From contig JAPKBN010000011.1 of assembly GCA_026421215.1 (NCBI GenBank), forward strand, positions 1 through 52,529: a stretch of 52,529 bases of DNA. Reading direction: 5' to 3'. The notes under the pieces were generated by a model that did not search any database, had not been told where the DNA came from, and saw only the letters and a list, made by a program, of their open reading frames with translations. Source of the DNA: Dehalococcoidia bacterium. Lineage in GTDB: Bacteria; Chloroflexota; Dehalococcoidia; Lucifugimonadales; Lucifugimonadaceae. This document shows positions 35,178 to 43,654 of this stretch, one piece after another. Each line of letters begins with the position of its first letter. Position 1 is the stretch's first letter. Made by a program: the position numbers and the translations under genes.

Positions 35178-35375
35178 TCAGCCCTTGATGGCCGGATTGA
35201 GTCCCAGTGCCGACGTTATGATGTGATTCAACCGCTTGGCGCTCAAGGGATTTTCGGTGGCCACTTGGATACCGTGCGCATCGTAAAGAATCGTCTGCTG
35301 CAGACGGACAATAATGAATTCGCCTGTGGGATTCCCATTCAGGTAGGCCGCAATAGACAGGTCTCTAACGCGCCG
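35178..35375 (-). CDS. short open frame with protein-like text, start unclear
   Basis: Directly after the DHA2 exporter stop (TGA at 35376-35378) the same minus-strand frame stays open for 65 codons to a TGA at 35178-35180. The text (DLSIAAYLNGNPTGEFIIVR, then LYDAHGIQVATENPLSAKRL) looks like a folded small protein and prefers G or C at third positions. No ATG, GTG or early TTG exists, so the start would have to be non-standard (a CTG near 35358) or the fragment is a remnant. No SECIS-like stem follows the TGA, so readthrough is not proposed. Family unknown. Confidence 0.35.
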   Translation of the reverse strand, partial: RRVRDLSIAAYLNGNPTGEFIIVRLQQTILYDAHGIQVATENPLSAKRLNHIITSALGLNPAIKG

Positions 35376-36842
35376 TCAGTTAGACGCTCCTGAGGCGGTT
35401 TCAACGCGGTCCCGGCTCATTAACCACGCGGGAATAACCCCTAGAACTGCAACGACCGACGCCGACACGAAGAAGCCCCGGAAGACTGTGAGGCCTGCGG
35501 AGGTTATCTCCTCAACGCCTTCAAGCGAGATCGGCGCATGTTCGGCCATGTTCTCAAACCTGACCGTACCCCAGGCCCCGAGCGCGGCTAACCCGATCGT
35601 CATACCGACCATCCGGGAGGCCGTGATGAGCGAGGATGCCGTTCCACGCTCGCCGGCCTTGGCATACAGCAATGCCGAGGTGTGTATCGGCGCGATTAAC
35701 AATCCGAATCCGAACCCGGAGATCGCAAGGTGCATCGTCATTAGGGGATCTCCGATATCGATATCCCATTGGGACATTGCGGCGAGTCCCAGCGCGGCCA
35801 GTACAAACCCTGCAATCGCAGGCCATCGAGCGCCGACTCGCTGGACCAACAAGCCGCCGACGATCGCGCCGAAGGGTATGGCGACTGTCATACGCAGGAG
35901 CATTAAGCCGCCGTCCAATGGGGACAGACCAAGAACAGTGTTAGCCATCAAAGGCACAGTGACCATTACCGTTATCAAGGAGATTCCGGCGGCCAGATGG
36001 GCGGCGTTGGAAGCAGTGAACTCGATGGTCCGCAGCAGTCTTACAGGCAATATCGGATCGTCTACCTTACGGTGCCACCAGACGGTGGCTACCAAGGCGG
36101 ACCCGGCGGCGACGATCAATATGCCAAACACGACATCGGTGTCACCCGCACGAGATAACGCTGCTGTGAGCAGCGCCAACACAGCGACGAACAGTGCACC
36201 GCCAACGAGATCGATCCTCGTCGGGTTTCGCACCCCTGCGGGAGAGAACTTCAGAGCGGCGATTACCGCCATTCCAAGAGGAACATTGATCCAAAACACC
36301 CATTCCCAGGAGCTGACGTTTGTAATCAATCCGGCCCATAGTGGACCGATAACGCCACCGGCTTCCGCGCTGGCGCCGATAATTCCGAAAGCGATCGCGT
36401 GACGAGCACGTGGCAGCACGTCAGCAACTGAAGCGATTGCGACGGGGATCATTGCGCCCCCGCCGATCGCCTGAAATACGCGGGCACCTATCATCCAGTT
36501 CAGGTCAGGTTCATCGCGCCCGATCAGGCTCGGAAGGTCCGGACTGATCGCTACCAGCGCCGATCCAAGCATAAAGATGACGAGCGCTCCAACGAACACG
36601 GCGCGATGCCCGAATCGATCAGACACACGGCCCATGATGGGCATAGCGGCCGTGTAACCGATCAGATAACCCGTAACGGTCCAAGAGGCCCGATCCAACT
36701 CGCCCGGGCCGATACGGAAGTCCGGGAGCAATTCCGGCAAAACGACCACTATCGATGTCTGATCGTCCGCAGCGATGAATACGCCGGCACAAACCGGAAT
36801 CATGACGGCGTAAGCGCGAACGTCCCGCAGCCAGTTCATCAC
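35376..36842 (-). CDS. MFS exporter, DHA2 (14-helix, EmrB/QacA or P55-like) family
   Basis: 488 residues with about 14 hydrophobic helices. Motif A is GRVSDRFGHRAVF between helices 2 and 3; the motif C region is rich in Gly (GASAEAGGVIGPLWAG). The drug-exporter start IPVCAGVFIAADDQTSIVVVLPEL is typical for DHA2. It starts GTG ATG at 36837-36842; the ATG may be the real start. It follows the LppX/LprG-like gene by 15 bp. This gene pair, lipoprotein then 14-helix exporter, is like the mycobacterial LprG-P55 lipid exporter, so lipid or glycolipid export is a fair guess besides drug efflux. Confidence 0.85.
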   Translation of the reverse strand: MMNWLRDVRAYAVMIPVCAGVFIAADDQTSIVVVLPELLPDFRIGPGELDRASWTVTGYLIGYTAAMPIMGRVSDRFGHRAVFVGALVIFMLGSALVAISPDLPSLIGRDEPDLNWMIGARVFQAIGGGAMIPVAIASVADVLPRARHAIAFGIIGASAEAGGVIGPLWAGLITNVSSWEWVFWINVPLGMAVIAALKFSPAGVRNPTRIDLVGGALFVAVLALLTAALSRAGDTDVVFGILIVAAGSALVATVWWHRKVDDPILPVRLLRTIEFTASNAAHLAAGISLITVMVTVPLMANTVLGLSPLDGGLMLLRMTVAIPFGAIVGGLLVQRVGARWPAIAGFVLAALGLAAMSQWDIDIGDPLMTMHLAISGFGFGLLIAPIHTSALLYAKAGERGTASSLITASRMVGMTIGLAALGAWGTVRFENMAEHAPISLEGVEEITSAGLTVFRGFFVSASVVAVLGVIPAWLMSRDRVETASGASN

Positions 36843-36857
36843 GCGTTCACGCCCGGC

Positions 36858-37589
36858 CTAAATCGGCGGCTCAATGGATATATCGGCATTGAATTCGAAC
36901 AATCGGACCGTGCGCACCAGATCTCCAGATTCGGCGGTCGTCGCCCTCCCTGTGATTCGCGCCTCCACGGGGTATAACGACGAGCTATCTATCGTCACCC
37001 TGACATCTAGCCGGGGTGCGGTCTCGTCCACGCCGCTGGTCAGCGATTTCAAGGCTATCGCAGGTAGACGACCATCGATTACGTAAGACCCGACTTTAGA
37101 TGCTTCAGGTGGCGCTATATGCGGGTTCTCAATCTGCTCAAGAATACTGGCGACCAGCGATACCGGGTTGAACGTACCGAAGGGGCTGGTCCCGGGCTCC
37201 AAGAGTTGCCATCTCCGGGTGATCGGGTGGGTCATGTATGAGTCCTGGTCGATCACCGTGACCTGGGTATTTACGAAAAAGCCCGACACCAGCGTGTCTG
37301 CATCAAGCGTGTATCTATCGGGGACCATCACTGCCCCAGAAGCGTTTGGCACCTCGATCCCGTTCGACAAAATCGTGTTCCCGTTATCGTGGGCCAGTCC
37401 GAATCGAAAGGTCGTTATTCCCGGTAGGGCATTCGAAGAACGGGAGATGATTTCGGTAGGCGATATCTGATCAATCTCGAAAACCGGATCTAACGATCCA
37501 CCCGATGAGCAAGCAAGGGTCAACACTATGCCGACAGCCGTCATCAAGCCGGTCCATAGCGGGGTATGTTTACGGGTCAGAGCAATCAC
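36858..37589 (-). CDS. LppX/LprG-like lipoprotein
   Basis: A 243-residue lipoprotein if it starts at GTG 37587-37589: positive n-region (LTRKH), hydrophobic core and lipobox LTLAC, then an Ser/Gly linker. The body resembles the LppX/LprG/LprA fold, beta-rich with long predicted strands (TTFRFGLAHDNGNT, VIDGRLPAIALKSL, LDVRVTIDSSSLYPVEARITG), which in mycobacteria carries triacylated lipids across the envelope. The open frame extends to 37658, but that part overlaps the zinc-ribbon gene in another frame. It overlaps the zinc-ribbon gene by 20 bp and precedes the exporter by 15 bp. The family call is by appearance and context. Confidence 0.65.
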   Translation of the reverse strand: MIALTRKHTPLWTGLMTAVGIVLTLACSSGGSLDPVFEIDQISPTEIISRSSNALPGITTFRFGLAHDNGNTILSNGIEVPNASGAVMVPDRYTLDADTLVSGFFVNTQVTVIDQDSYMTHPITRRWQLLEPGTSPFGTFNPVSLVASILEQIENPHIAPPEASKVGSYVIDGRLPAIALKSLTSGVDETAPRLDVRVTIDSSSLYPVEARITGRATTAESGDLVRTVRLFEFNADISIEPPI

Positions 37590-37707
37590 GCATGAAACCA
37601 CATGTGGGGCACCGCAGCTTGCAGTGGAGGTCCAGCATCTCTGTGCCGCAAAGATCACATACGTAAATCAAATGGGCGGGAGATGAAGTTGTATTTATCG
37701 AGTCCAT
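37570..37707 (-). CDS. 45-residue zinc-ribbon protein
   Basis: ATG at 37705-37707, with GAGG about 9 nt before it on the coding strand, to TAA at 37570-37572. The protein holds two CxxC knuckles, CDLCG and CPTCG, with extra Cys and His between (LHCKLRC), and ends MRDCSDP. This layout of a tiny zinc ribbon is seen as a conserved hypothetical in many bacteria. It lies in a different frame from, and overlaps, the lipoprotein gene that follows it, so it likely belongs to that operon. Possible regulator or metal chaperone; function unknown. Confidence 0.72.
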   Translation of the reverse strand: MDSINTTSSPAHLIYVCDLCGTEMLDLHCKLRCPTCGFMRDCSDP

Positions 37708-37802
37708 GACGACGCCTCAGGAAGGAATTCGACAGCGCCAGAAGTATATCAAGCTAACTTCTGGTCATCGGGGATATATACCCGGTGCTGGATCGTCGCC
37801 GT

Positions 37803-38774
37803 CTACTGATCGGACCCGATCAACACGGTGAAATCGGATGGGATAGCTGATCCACCCAACGGTTCAACGGTCACCGAAACGCCGATGTACTCGGTCGCAT
37901 CTCCGGTCAGATCAAGGTTTACTACTGCGTATCCGTCTTGGTCGACCGTGAACGTATTGCCTGGGACCATGCTGCCTTCGTAAGTGAGCCAAACCTGGTA
38001 GACGGACCCCGGCAAGGCCGGCGCAAGGCCGTTGACCATGAGGAATGCTTGGTCACCGCTGGAGTGAGTGATCAGCACGCCTTGAGGTGCCTGTGGTTGC
38101 AGCCCACCCGAAAAAAATGACGGCGTAGTCCACGAGCCAACGGAAGTGACGTACTGGAGCCAGCGTAGGTCGTTCAACTGTTGTTCGAGCGTGTCGGTGG
38201 ATTTTTGGAGGACTGACACTTGTTGAGCTTCTGCGCTCGATGCGAGTTTGGCGTCGTCCTCCATCAATGTCAGTAATTCCGTAAAAGAAACTATCTCTCT
38301 ATCCTGAGCTGCGACTTGGGCCGTGAAGTCATCCACACGATCGTTCAGGCGGATACCGGCGACCCCAGCCACAACTATCAATGCTATGAAAGCAGCCGCG
38401 ATACCTGAAGAAATGCCCCACGCTAACCTTGTGTTCGCGTACCAAGGTAATCGAACGGGTGAGGCCAATGAGACGTCGGGTGTAGACGCCGCAGGGTGCG
38501 AATGTCCAATCGACACTCGATGTTCTTCTGACAAATTCATATCCGCATCGATCGCGGCGTTGATTCGGTCTTGCAGGCCACGAGGTGGCGAAACTGTTGG
38601 CACAGCGAACGCCAGATTGGCGGCGCCCTCCATCAACTCCTCCAACTCGAAAGTGCAGTCTTTACATCCAATCAGGTGCTGCTCAACCAGTTGACGTGCT
38701 TTGTCATCAAGCGCGTGAACTGAATAGCCAGCTAGATCGGGCGAAATAGATTCGTGGTTTCGTGGATCGGTCAT
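37803..38774 (-). CDS. ZAS-domain anti-sigma factor (RskA-like)
   Basis: 323 residues. The N-terminal cytoplasmic zinc-binding anti-sigma domain has the HxxxCxxC motif (EQHLIGCKDC, near residues 32-39). One membrane helix (about 118-141: WGISSGIAAAFIALIVVAGVAG) follows, then a coiled-coil-like stretch (TDTLEQQLNDLRWL) and a periplasmic RskA-type C-terminal domain with VYQVWLTYEG. It should hold the ECF sigma factor encoded just upstream until proteolysis by an envelope signal. Its ATG overlaps the sigma stop by 4 bp. Confidence 0.9.
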   Translation of the reverse strand: MTDPRNHESISPDLAGYSVHALDDKARQLVEQHLIGCKDCTFELEELMEGAANLAFAVPTVSPPRGLQDRINAAIDADMNLSEEHRVSIGHSHPAASTPDVSLASPVRLPWYANTRLAWGISSGIAAAFIALIVVAGVAGIRLNDRVDDFTAQVAAQDREIVSFTELLTLMEDDAKLASSAEAQQVSVLQKSTDTLEQQLNDLRWLQYVTSVGSWTTPSFFSGGLQPQAPQGVLITHSSGDQAFLMVNGLAPALPGSVYQVWLTYEGSMVPGNTFTVDQDGYAVVNLDLTGDATEYIGVSVTVEPLGGSAIPSDFTVLIGSDQ

Positions 38775-39349
38775 AATTCAGGCGTTCTCAATTTCGAGGC
38801 CAGCGCGACGCGTAGCTTTTTCAAGCCGAGGCGCATGCGGGTCTTCACCGTGCCAAGTGGTTGATCGAGTTTTAAGGCAATTTCGGCCTGAGTGAACCCG
38901 CCAAAATACGACAATTCGATAACGGAACGCTGTGCGTCAGGAAGGTTTATTAACGCCTTACGCACCGTCGCGTATTCCGAGTTTGCTACCGCCGCATCGA
39001 CCGGCTGTATATCGGCTGATTGAAGATTCAAAAAATCGTCCACATTCTCTAAGACGCGCTGTTTGCCCCGCGTCCGTTTGCGAAGTTCGTCGATTGTTCG
39101 ATGGTGTGCGATACCGAACAGCCATGTCGTGAACTTGCCACGTCCAGGTTTGTAACTCGCGGCCCGACGCCAGACATTGAGGAAGACATCCTGTGTGACC
39201 TCTTCTGATGCTCCCTGATCTGAAAGCATCCGGAAAGAGAGTGAAAACACCCTGGTGCTGTAACGTTGATACAGACACTCAAGTGCCAGTCTGTCTTGGT
39301 CGACAATCTGGGCGAGCAGCGCCTCATCCGTAAATTCTATGTATTCCAA
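38771..39349 (-). CDS. ECF-family RNA polymerase sigma factor
   Basis: 192 residues from a TTG at 39347-39349, chosen because GAGGTGG lies just upstream and ECF length fits; the open frame extends to a GTG at 39466 with non-sigma text. Region 2 is readable (LYQRYSTRVFSLSFRML, EEVTQDVFLNVWR, FTTWLFGIAHHRTIDELR), and region 4 is a helix-turn-helix (LPDAQRSVIELSYFGGFTQAEIA, GTVKTRMRLGLKKLR). Paired with the anti-sigma factor by a 4-bp overlap. Likely controls an envelope-stress set, perhaps including the lipoprotein and exporter genes downstream. Confidence 0.92.
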   Translation of the reverse strand: MEYIEFTDEALLAQIVDQDRLALECLYQRYSTRVFSLSFRMLSDQGASEEVTQDVFLNVWRRAASYKPGRGKFTTWLFGIAHHRTIDELRKRTRGKQRVLENVDDFLNLQSADIQPVDAAVANSEYATVRKALINLPDAQRSVIELSYFGGFTQAEIALKLDQPLGTVKTRMRLGLKKLRVALASKLRTPEL

Positions 39350-39558
39350 GCGGGCCACCTCGTGCAGCGGATAGGTCCGCGGAGCCACATGCCTGGGCCG
39401 AATGCGCGCTGCGTCCGGTCCATCGTAGTGTCCACCACAATGGCATACGGTCGCGGGTTCCCGCACGGATTCAACTGTTTACAAATCGTGTGGGTCCGAA
39501 TCCCGATTTCCGGTGCTCCGTGTAATCCAACCGAATGACGGTGGGTCTCGCGAGACGA

Positions 39559-40503
39559 TTACTGATTACGGGGTGATTCTCCGATAGGCCCACTCGTGCC
39601 CGCCGCGTCCGCCTCGGGATCAGAATCGCTTTCGCTTACTACGCGATGTCGTAACTCCGACAGGGCGGCTCGGGCTGACTCAAGGTCGTGTCCTCGGGGA
39701 GCGCGATTTACGTATGCAGACAGTGTCTCGGCGGCGGCATTAAATCGGCCGAGTTCTGTTTGGATTCGCGCCAGGTCAGCGAGGTTATGCCAAGACGTCG
39801 GCGTAACGAATCGAATGCGTTCCGCGATCCGCAGCGCACGAGCGTAATCCTGCTTATCGAGGTAGATCTGTTTCAAATTTCTGAGAGTGCGCCCTAGTAT
39901 GTTTCGCTTACCGGTTGGCCGCATGAACGGCGCTGCCTCTTTGACGCTCATCGGTATCGACCGGCGGCCGGGTTGTCCCGTGGCTCGTTGAACAATTGCG
40001 ATGCACTCGCGACGGCTCAGGAGGCCACCTGCATCAAACGGGTCAACAAAGATCGATTCTGATCCTTCGCCCGCTCGAATGACGAAATGTCCGGGCAGTC
40101 CAATACCGTGGAAATGATATCCAGCGCGACGAGCTATCTCCATATATAGGACCGATAGCGTGATCGGATTACCGAGGCCACGGTCCAACACGTCCGGGAT
40201 GTAGCTGTTACGTGGATCGTAGTAACGTTTCAGGTCCCCCCGAATCCCGAGTTCACTGAACAGTACATCGTTTACGGCGTGCACGGCGTCGAACACGCCG
40301 TGCCTGCGCGGTAGTCGCTCACGGACACGTTCAGCCAGAAGGGCGACCCGTCCTCGTTCGGCTATGAGGTCCATATCCGGGTATTCGCTAGCCGCTATCA
40401 ATAACGAAGCGGAAAGGAGGTTTATCTGGGACCCCGGAACGGAAACTACGCGTATGAACGCCTCGTTTATGTTGCCCGGAGTACTGCTCACGTTAGAGAG
40501 CAC
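39559..40503 (-). CDS. SirB1-like transglutaminase-fold protein with TPR-like end
   Basis: 314 residues. The middle carries the SirB1 transglutaminase-core-2 motifs: YYDPRNSYIPDVLDRGLGNPITLSVLY, GYHFHGIGLPGHFVIRAG and FVDPFDAGGLL. The expected Cys/His catalytic residues of transglutaminases are only partly evident (a His in GLPGHF). The C-terminal part (DKQDYARALRIAERIRFV, TELGRFNAAAETLSAYV) looks like TPR repeats. Function of the family is not settled. The start is a GTG at 40501-40503, or a second GTG four codons later. It lies upstream of the sigma factor gene and after thiQ. Confidence 0.85.
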   Translation of the reverse strand: MLSNVSSTPGNINEAFIRVVSVPGSQINLLSASLLIAASEYPDMDLIAERGRVALLAERVRERLPRRHGVFDAVHAVNDVLFSELGIRGDLKRYYDPRNSYIPDVLDRGLGNPITLSVLYMEIARRAGYHFHGIGLPGHFVIRAGEGSESIFVDPFDAGGLLSRRECIAIVQRATGQPGRRSIPMSVKEAAPFMRPTGKRNILGRTLRNLKQIYLDKQDYARALRIAERIRFVTPTSWHNLADLARIQTELGRFNAAAETLSAYVNRAPRGHDLESARAALSELRHRVVSESDSDPEADAAGTSGPIGESPRNQ

Positions 40504-40721
40504 CCTTCAGGTGGTACATCCGTGTGTATGACGTGAGATCGGGGATCGTGATCGCTCCTGAATTCTGCCCCGGCATGGCCCCGGGGATCGGATGACCGTG
40601 ATTCTAATGACGCATCGGTGGCTTCGCAATCCAGGTCAGGTGGTATGTGCACGTCAATCAGTCGAGTGAATTCTTGTGCGGCCTGTTTGTTGTGCCGGAT
40701 CAGTAAAGAACGTCCATTCGA

Positions 40722-41819
40722 TCACGCCTCTGCTGGCGGCAAAAGGGTGACCGCCTCGGGCGGGACATGTACGGAGACTTCGTCCCCCGATGTCACTTCG
40801 GTTTGCGCATCTACCGTGGGGACGACGGAAATCAGCTCGCTCCGGCCAACCGTCATGTGAATTTCAGATTCCCCACCGCGGAATTTCTGCTCGTTCACAA
40901 CTCCTGACAACCTGATTCCCATCTCTGCCCATTCGTGGTGAACCGGTGCGACCGAAATACTTCTTTCATTGATGATCACTAAAACGCCGTCTCCAACGGA
41001 TATACCACCAGGTAGCGGGCCTGCAGTTGACAGGGTCCCAGCGGATGAAGCGATTTCGACCGACTCGGATGCCCGGACTATCGTCCCTTCGATGATGTTC
41101 CTGAGACCCAAAGATCGAGCGACCATCTCAGTTGCAGGCGCCTGGAAGAGCGCCTCGGGTGGGCCAGATTGAACCACCTGTCCACCGTTTACAAAAACGA
41201 TGGTGTCGGCGAGGGCAAAAGCTTCCTCTTTATCGTGGGTCACGTAGATCGCCGTCACTCCGATCTCTTTGAGGATCGAACGAACCTGTGCCTGAAGGGA
41301 CTCACGCAAAACCCGGTCTAGAGAACCCAGCGGTTCATCCAGCATCAGTAATTTTGGAGCTGGCGCGAGGGAACGTGCCAGGGCGACGCGTTGACGTTCG
41401 CCTCCGGACAGTTCATGAACTTTTCGGTTTCGGTAGTCACCGAGGTCAACAAGTTCGAGCATTTCATCGACCCGCATCCGAACTCGGTCGTTCGACATCC
41501 CTTGCATCCGCAGACCGAATCCCACGTTTCCGAAAACGTCCATGTGGGGGAAAAGGGCGAGGTCCTGAAACATGAAACCGAAGCCTCGCGAATGAGGGGC
41601 CATCCCGTGTAGGTCTTCGCCACGGAACGAGATCGTCCCTGAATCCATAGTTTCCAGACCGGCGATGATCCTGAGGAGAGTCGTTTTCCCACACCCACTT
41701 GGACCGAGTAAACAAACCAGTTCACCCCGGTCTACGTTCAATGAGACATCTCGAATAGCAAACGTCTCGCCATAAGACTTGGAAACTTTATCAAGCTGGA
41801 GGATCGGTGACGTTGCCAT
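40722..41819 (-). CDS. thiQ: thiamine ABC transporter ATP-binding protein
   Basis: The ATPase of the thiamine importer, 365 residues. Walker A GPSGCGKTT, Q-loop FMFQDLALFP, signature LSGGERQR, Walker B LLMLDEPLGSLDR and the switch His in YVTHDKEEAF are present. A C-terminal TOBE-like regulatory region (about 240-365) makes it longer than E. coli ThiQ and more like PotA/FbpC, so the symbol rests on the operon. Starts at ATG 41817-41819, overlapping the thiP stop as TGATG. Confidence 0.87.
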   Translation of the reverse strand: MATSPILQLDKVSKSYGETFAIRDVSLNVDRGELVCLLGPSGCGKTTLLRIIAGLETMDSGTISFRGEDLHGMAPHSRGFGFMFQDLALFPHMDVFGNVGFGLRMQGMSNDRVRMRVDEMLELVDLGDYRNRKVHELSGGERQRVALARSLAPAPKLLMLDEPLGSLDRVLRESLQAQVRSILKEIGVTAIYVTHDKEEAFALADTIVFVNGGQVVQSGPPEALFQAPATEMVARSLGLRNIIEGTIVRASESVEIASSAGTLSTAGPLPGGISVGDGVLVIINERSISVAPVHHEWAEMGIRLSGVVNEQKFRGGESEIHMTVGRSELISVVPTVDAQTEVTSGDEVSVHVPPEAVTLLPPAEA

Positions 41820-43468
41820 CAAAATCCGCCTATGTCCCGGTACCGGAACCGCTCAATGACAACGAACCCGAGCGCGACCACAGCCATAAGCAGCGTACTC
41901 ATAGCAAGGGCCTGCCCCAAGTTTGCCGCCCCCGGCTGCCCCAGTAACCTGAATATCGCTACGGGGATAGTCGTGAATTCTGATCTCACGAGTAATAGGG
42001 ACGCTCCAAACTCTCCCATGGACACAGCAAACGCAAACGTGGCTCCAACGACCAGGGCCCTAGCTATCAGTGGAAGCTCGACATGGATAAAAACTCGGAG
42101 CGGGGACGCGCCGAGTAAGGCGGCGGATTCCTTTAGATGTGGAGGCATTCCACGCAATACCGGAAGTAGCGTCCGGATGACAAACGGATAAGCCACAAGC
42201 GAATGAGCGATTACAAGTATGAGCCACGACCCTCGCAGGTCGACGGGCGGTCGATTAAACGCCACCAAGAACCCGAATCCAAGCGTCACGGCGGAGACGA
42301 CCAGCGGCAACATAAACAGGGAGTCGAGGATACTCGATCGTTTGCCGGGCCTGACTATCACGTAGGCAGCGGCCGTACCAACCAGCATGGCTATGACCAT
42401 GGACATGAAAGCGAAACGAATCGAGTTCCATATCACGTGCAACGGAGACAGATAAAAATACGAACCGCTGTCATTGGAAAACAATGCAGAAAAGTGGACG
42501 AGTGAGTATCCGTCATTGGTAGAGATCGCACGTTCAACCAGAGCCAGCAGCGGGGAGAGAACAATCAACAGGATAGAGATGATTCCGATCACAAACAGGG
42601 TATCCCGGATGCTCCTTTTCCTTTTTGCAATCGCTTCACGGTGAACCAGCGTGACCGGGACAGCGCTGCGAGCCTGGATTCTGGTGTAAATGAGCATGAA
42701 GATGTAGGTGAAGACGATCTGAACTATCGCAAGAGCGCCAGCGATATCCAGGCGGAATAATTTCACCGTGAGCTCGTATATAGCGACTTCCATGGTTGCG
42801 AACTGCGATCCGCCAAGGATCATGACCACGCCGAACGAGGTGAACGAAAAAATGTACACCAGGATTGCTGACGACCATATGGCTGGTAGTAACAGGGGCA
42901 GCGTTACGTGAAGAAAGGTCTGAACCCGACCTGCCCCCAACATTGCAGAACTTTCCTCGAACTGAGGACTCAAGTTAGCCCAGTACGCTGAGACGATCCT
43001 CACAACTATCGAATAGTTGTAGAACGCGTGGGCCAGGAAAATGATGGTCAGAGTGTTAGCGATACGGACCTGTGGCGCGTTATCGCCGAAAACACCTGAT
43101 AGCCCCGTGTTCACGAGCCCTCCGGAGCCCAGCAAGGCTACGAATCCCATCGCTACCACTATCGTTGGCATTATGAACGGGAGGGTGGTCAACGCCTTGA
43201 GCAATGATTTGCCCGGAAACTCATGGCGTGCAAATAGATAGGCGACCGGGAGGCCGAGGACCAGTGTCAGGAACGTAGAGAACGCCGCCTGCCAGATGGT
43301 GAACCAGATCCTGCCCAGGTAGTAGGTATCACCAAGCAATACCTGGAAGGGGCCCAGTCCTACGGCGCCACCGCCAAAACTTTTCGCCAGGATCGCTACA
43401 AGCGGGTATAGAAAAAAGACGGCGATGAACGATATCGGCCCGACTACCAGTAATCGGCTAGCCGTCAT
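41819..43468 (-). CDS. thiP: thiamine ABC transporter permease (two fused permease domains)
   Basis: 549 residues with about 12 membrane helices in two ABC permease halves, each with an EAA-type loop (ESSAMLGAGRVQTFLHVTLPLL in the first; KESAALLGASPLRVFIHVELPLI in the second). This fused double form is typical of ThiP and FbpB. It lies between thiB and thiQ under TPP riboswitch control, so thiamine import is the likely job. Confidence 0.9.
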   Translation of the reverse strand: MTASRLLVVGPISFIAVFFLYPLVAILAKSFGGGAVGLGPFQVLLGDTYYLGRIWFTIWQAAFSTFLTLVLGLPVAYLFARHEFPGKSLLKALTTLPFIMPTIVVAMGFVALLGSGGLVNTGLSGVFGDNAPQVRIANTLTIIFLAHAFYNYSIVVRIVSAYWANLSPQFEESSAMLGAGRVQTFLHVTLPLLLPAIWSSAILVYIFSFTSFGVVMILGGSQFATMEVAIYELTVKLFRLDIAGALAIVQIVFTYIFMLIYTRIQARSAVPVTLVHREAIAKRKRSIRDTLFVIGIISILLIVLSPLLALVERAISTNDGYSLVHFSALFSNDSGSYFYLSPLHVIWNSIRFAFMSMVIAMLVGTAAAYVIVRPGKRSSILDSLFMLPLVVSAVTLGFGFLVAFNRPPVDLRGSWLILVIAHSLVAYPFVIRTLLPVLRGMPPHLKESAALLGASPLRVFIHVELPLIARALVVGATFAFAVSMGEFGASLLLVRSEFTTIPVAIFRLLGQPGAANLGQALAMSTLLMAVVALGFVVIERFRYRDIGGF

Positions 43469-43607
43469 CAGACATCCGATCCGACTATGTAGGAACCGTC
43501 TCGCCCATTTGTGGGTGAGCTATTGGCCACTGTATACACGTTGCCTTCCCGGCAGATGGCACATCACCGCGACGATAAGAACGCCACCATCACATAATCG
43601 ATAGCCC

Positions 43608-43633
43608 GGGTAAAACGCGTTCGCGAACTACCC
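43608..43633. terminator. intercistronic hairpin between thiB and thiP
   Basis: GGGTA (43608-43612) pairs with TACCC (43629-43633), and CGC pairs with GCG inside around a GTTC tetraloop; GTTCGCGAAC at 43619-43628 is a perfect palindrome. It sits in the 186-bp gap between thiB and thiP. Such hairpins often protect the upstream binding-protein mRNA and give it higher output than the permease. Confidence 0.4.
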
Positions 43634-43654
43634 GAACCGCGACATCAAGTGAAT

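Noticed and set aside
39445-39515. tRNA-like text (GTGGGTCCGAATCCCGA resembling a T-arm)
   Set aside because: The T-arm stem is imperfect, and no matching 7-bp acceptor stem or anticodon stem can be formed with the upstream sequence.
40495-40721. Open frame continuing about 75 codons after the thiQ TGA in the same frame
   Set aside because: Text is low in protein character, no start codon with a ribosome binding site, and an open frame of this length is not rare at this GC content.
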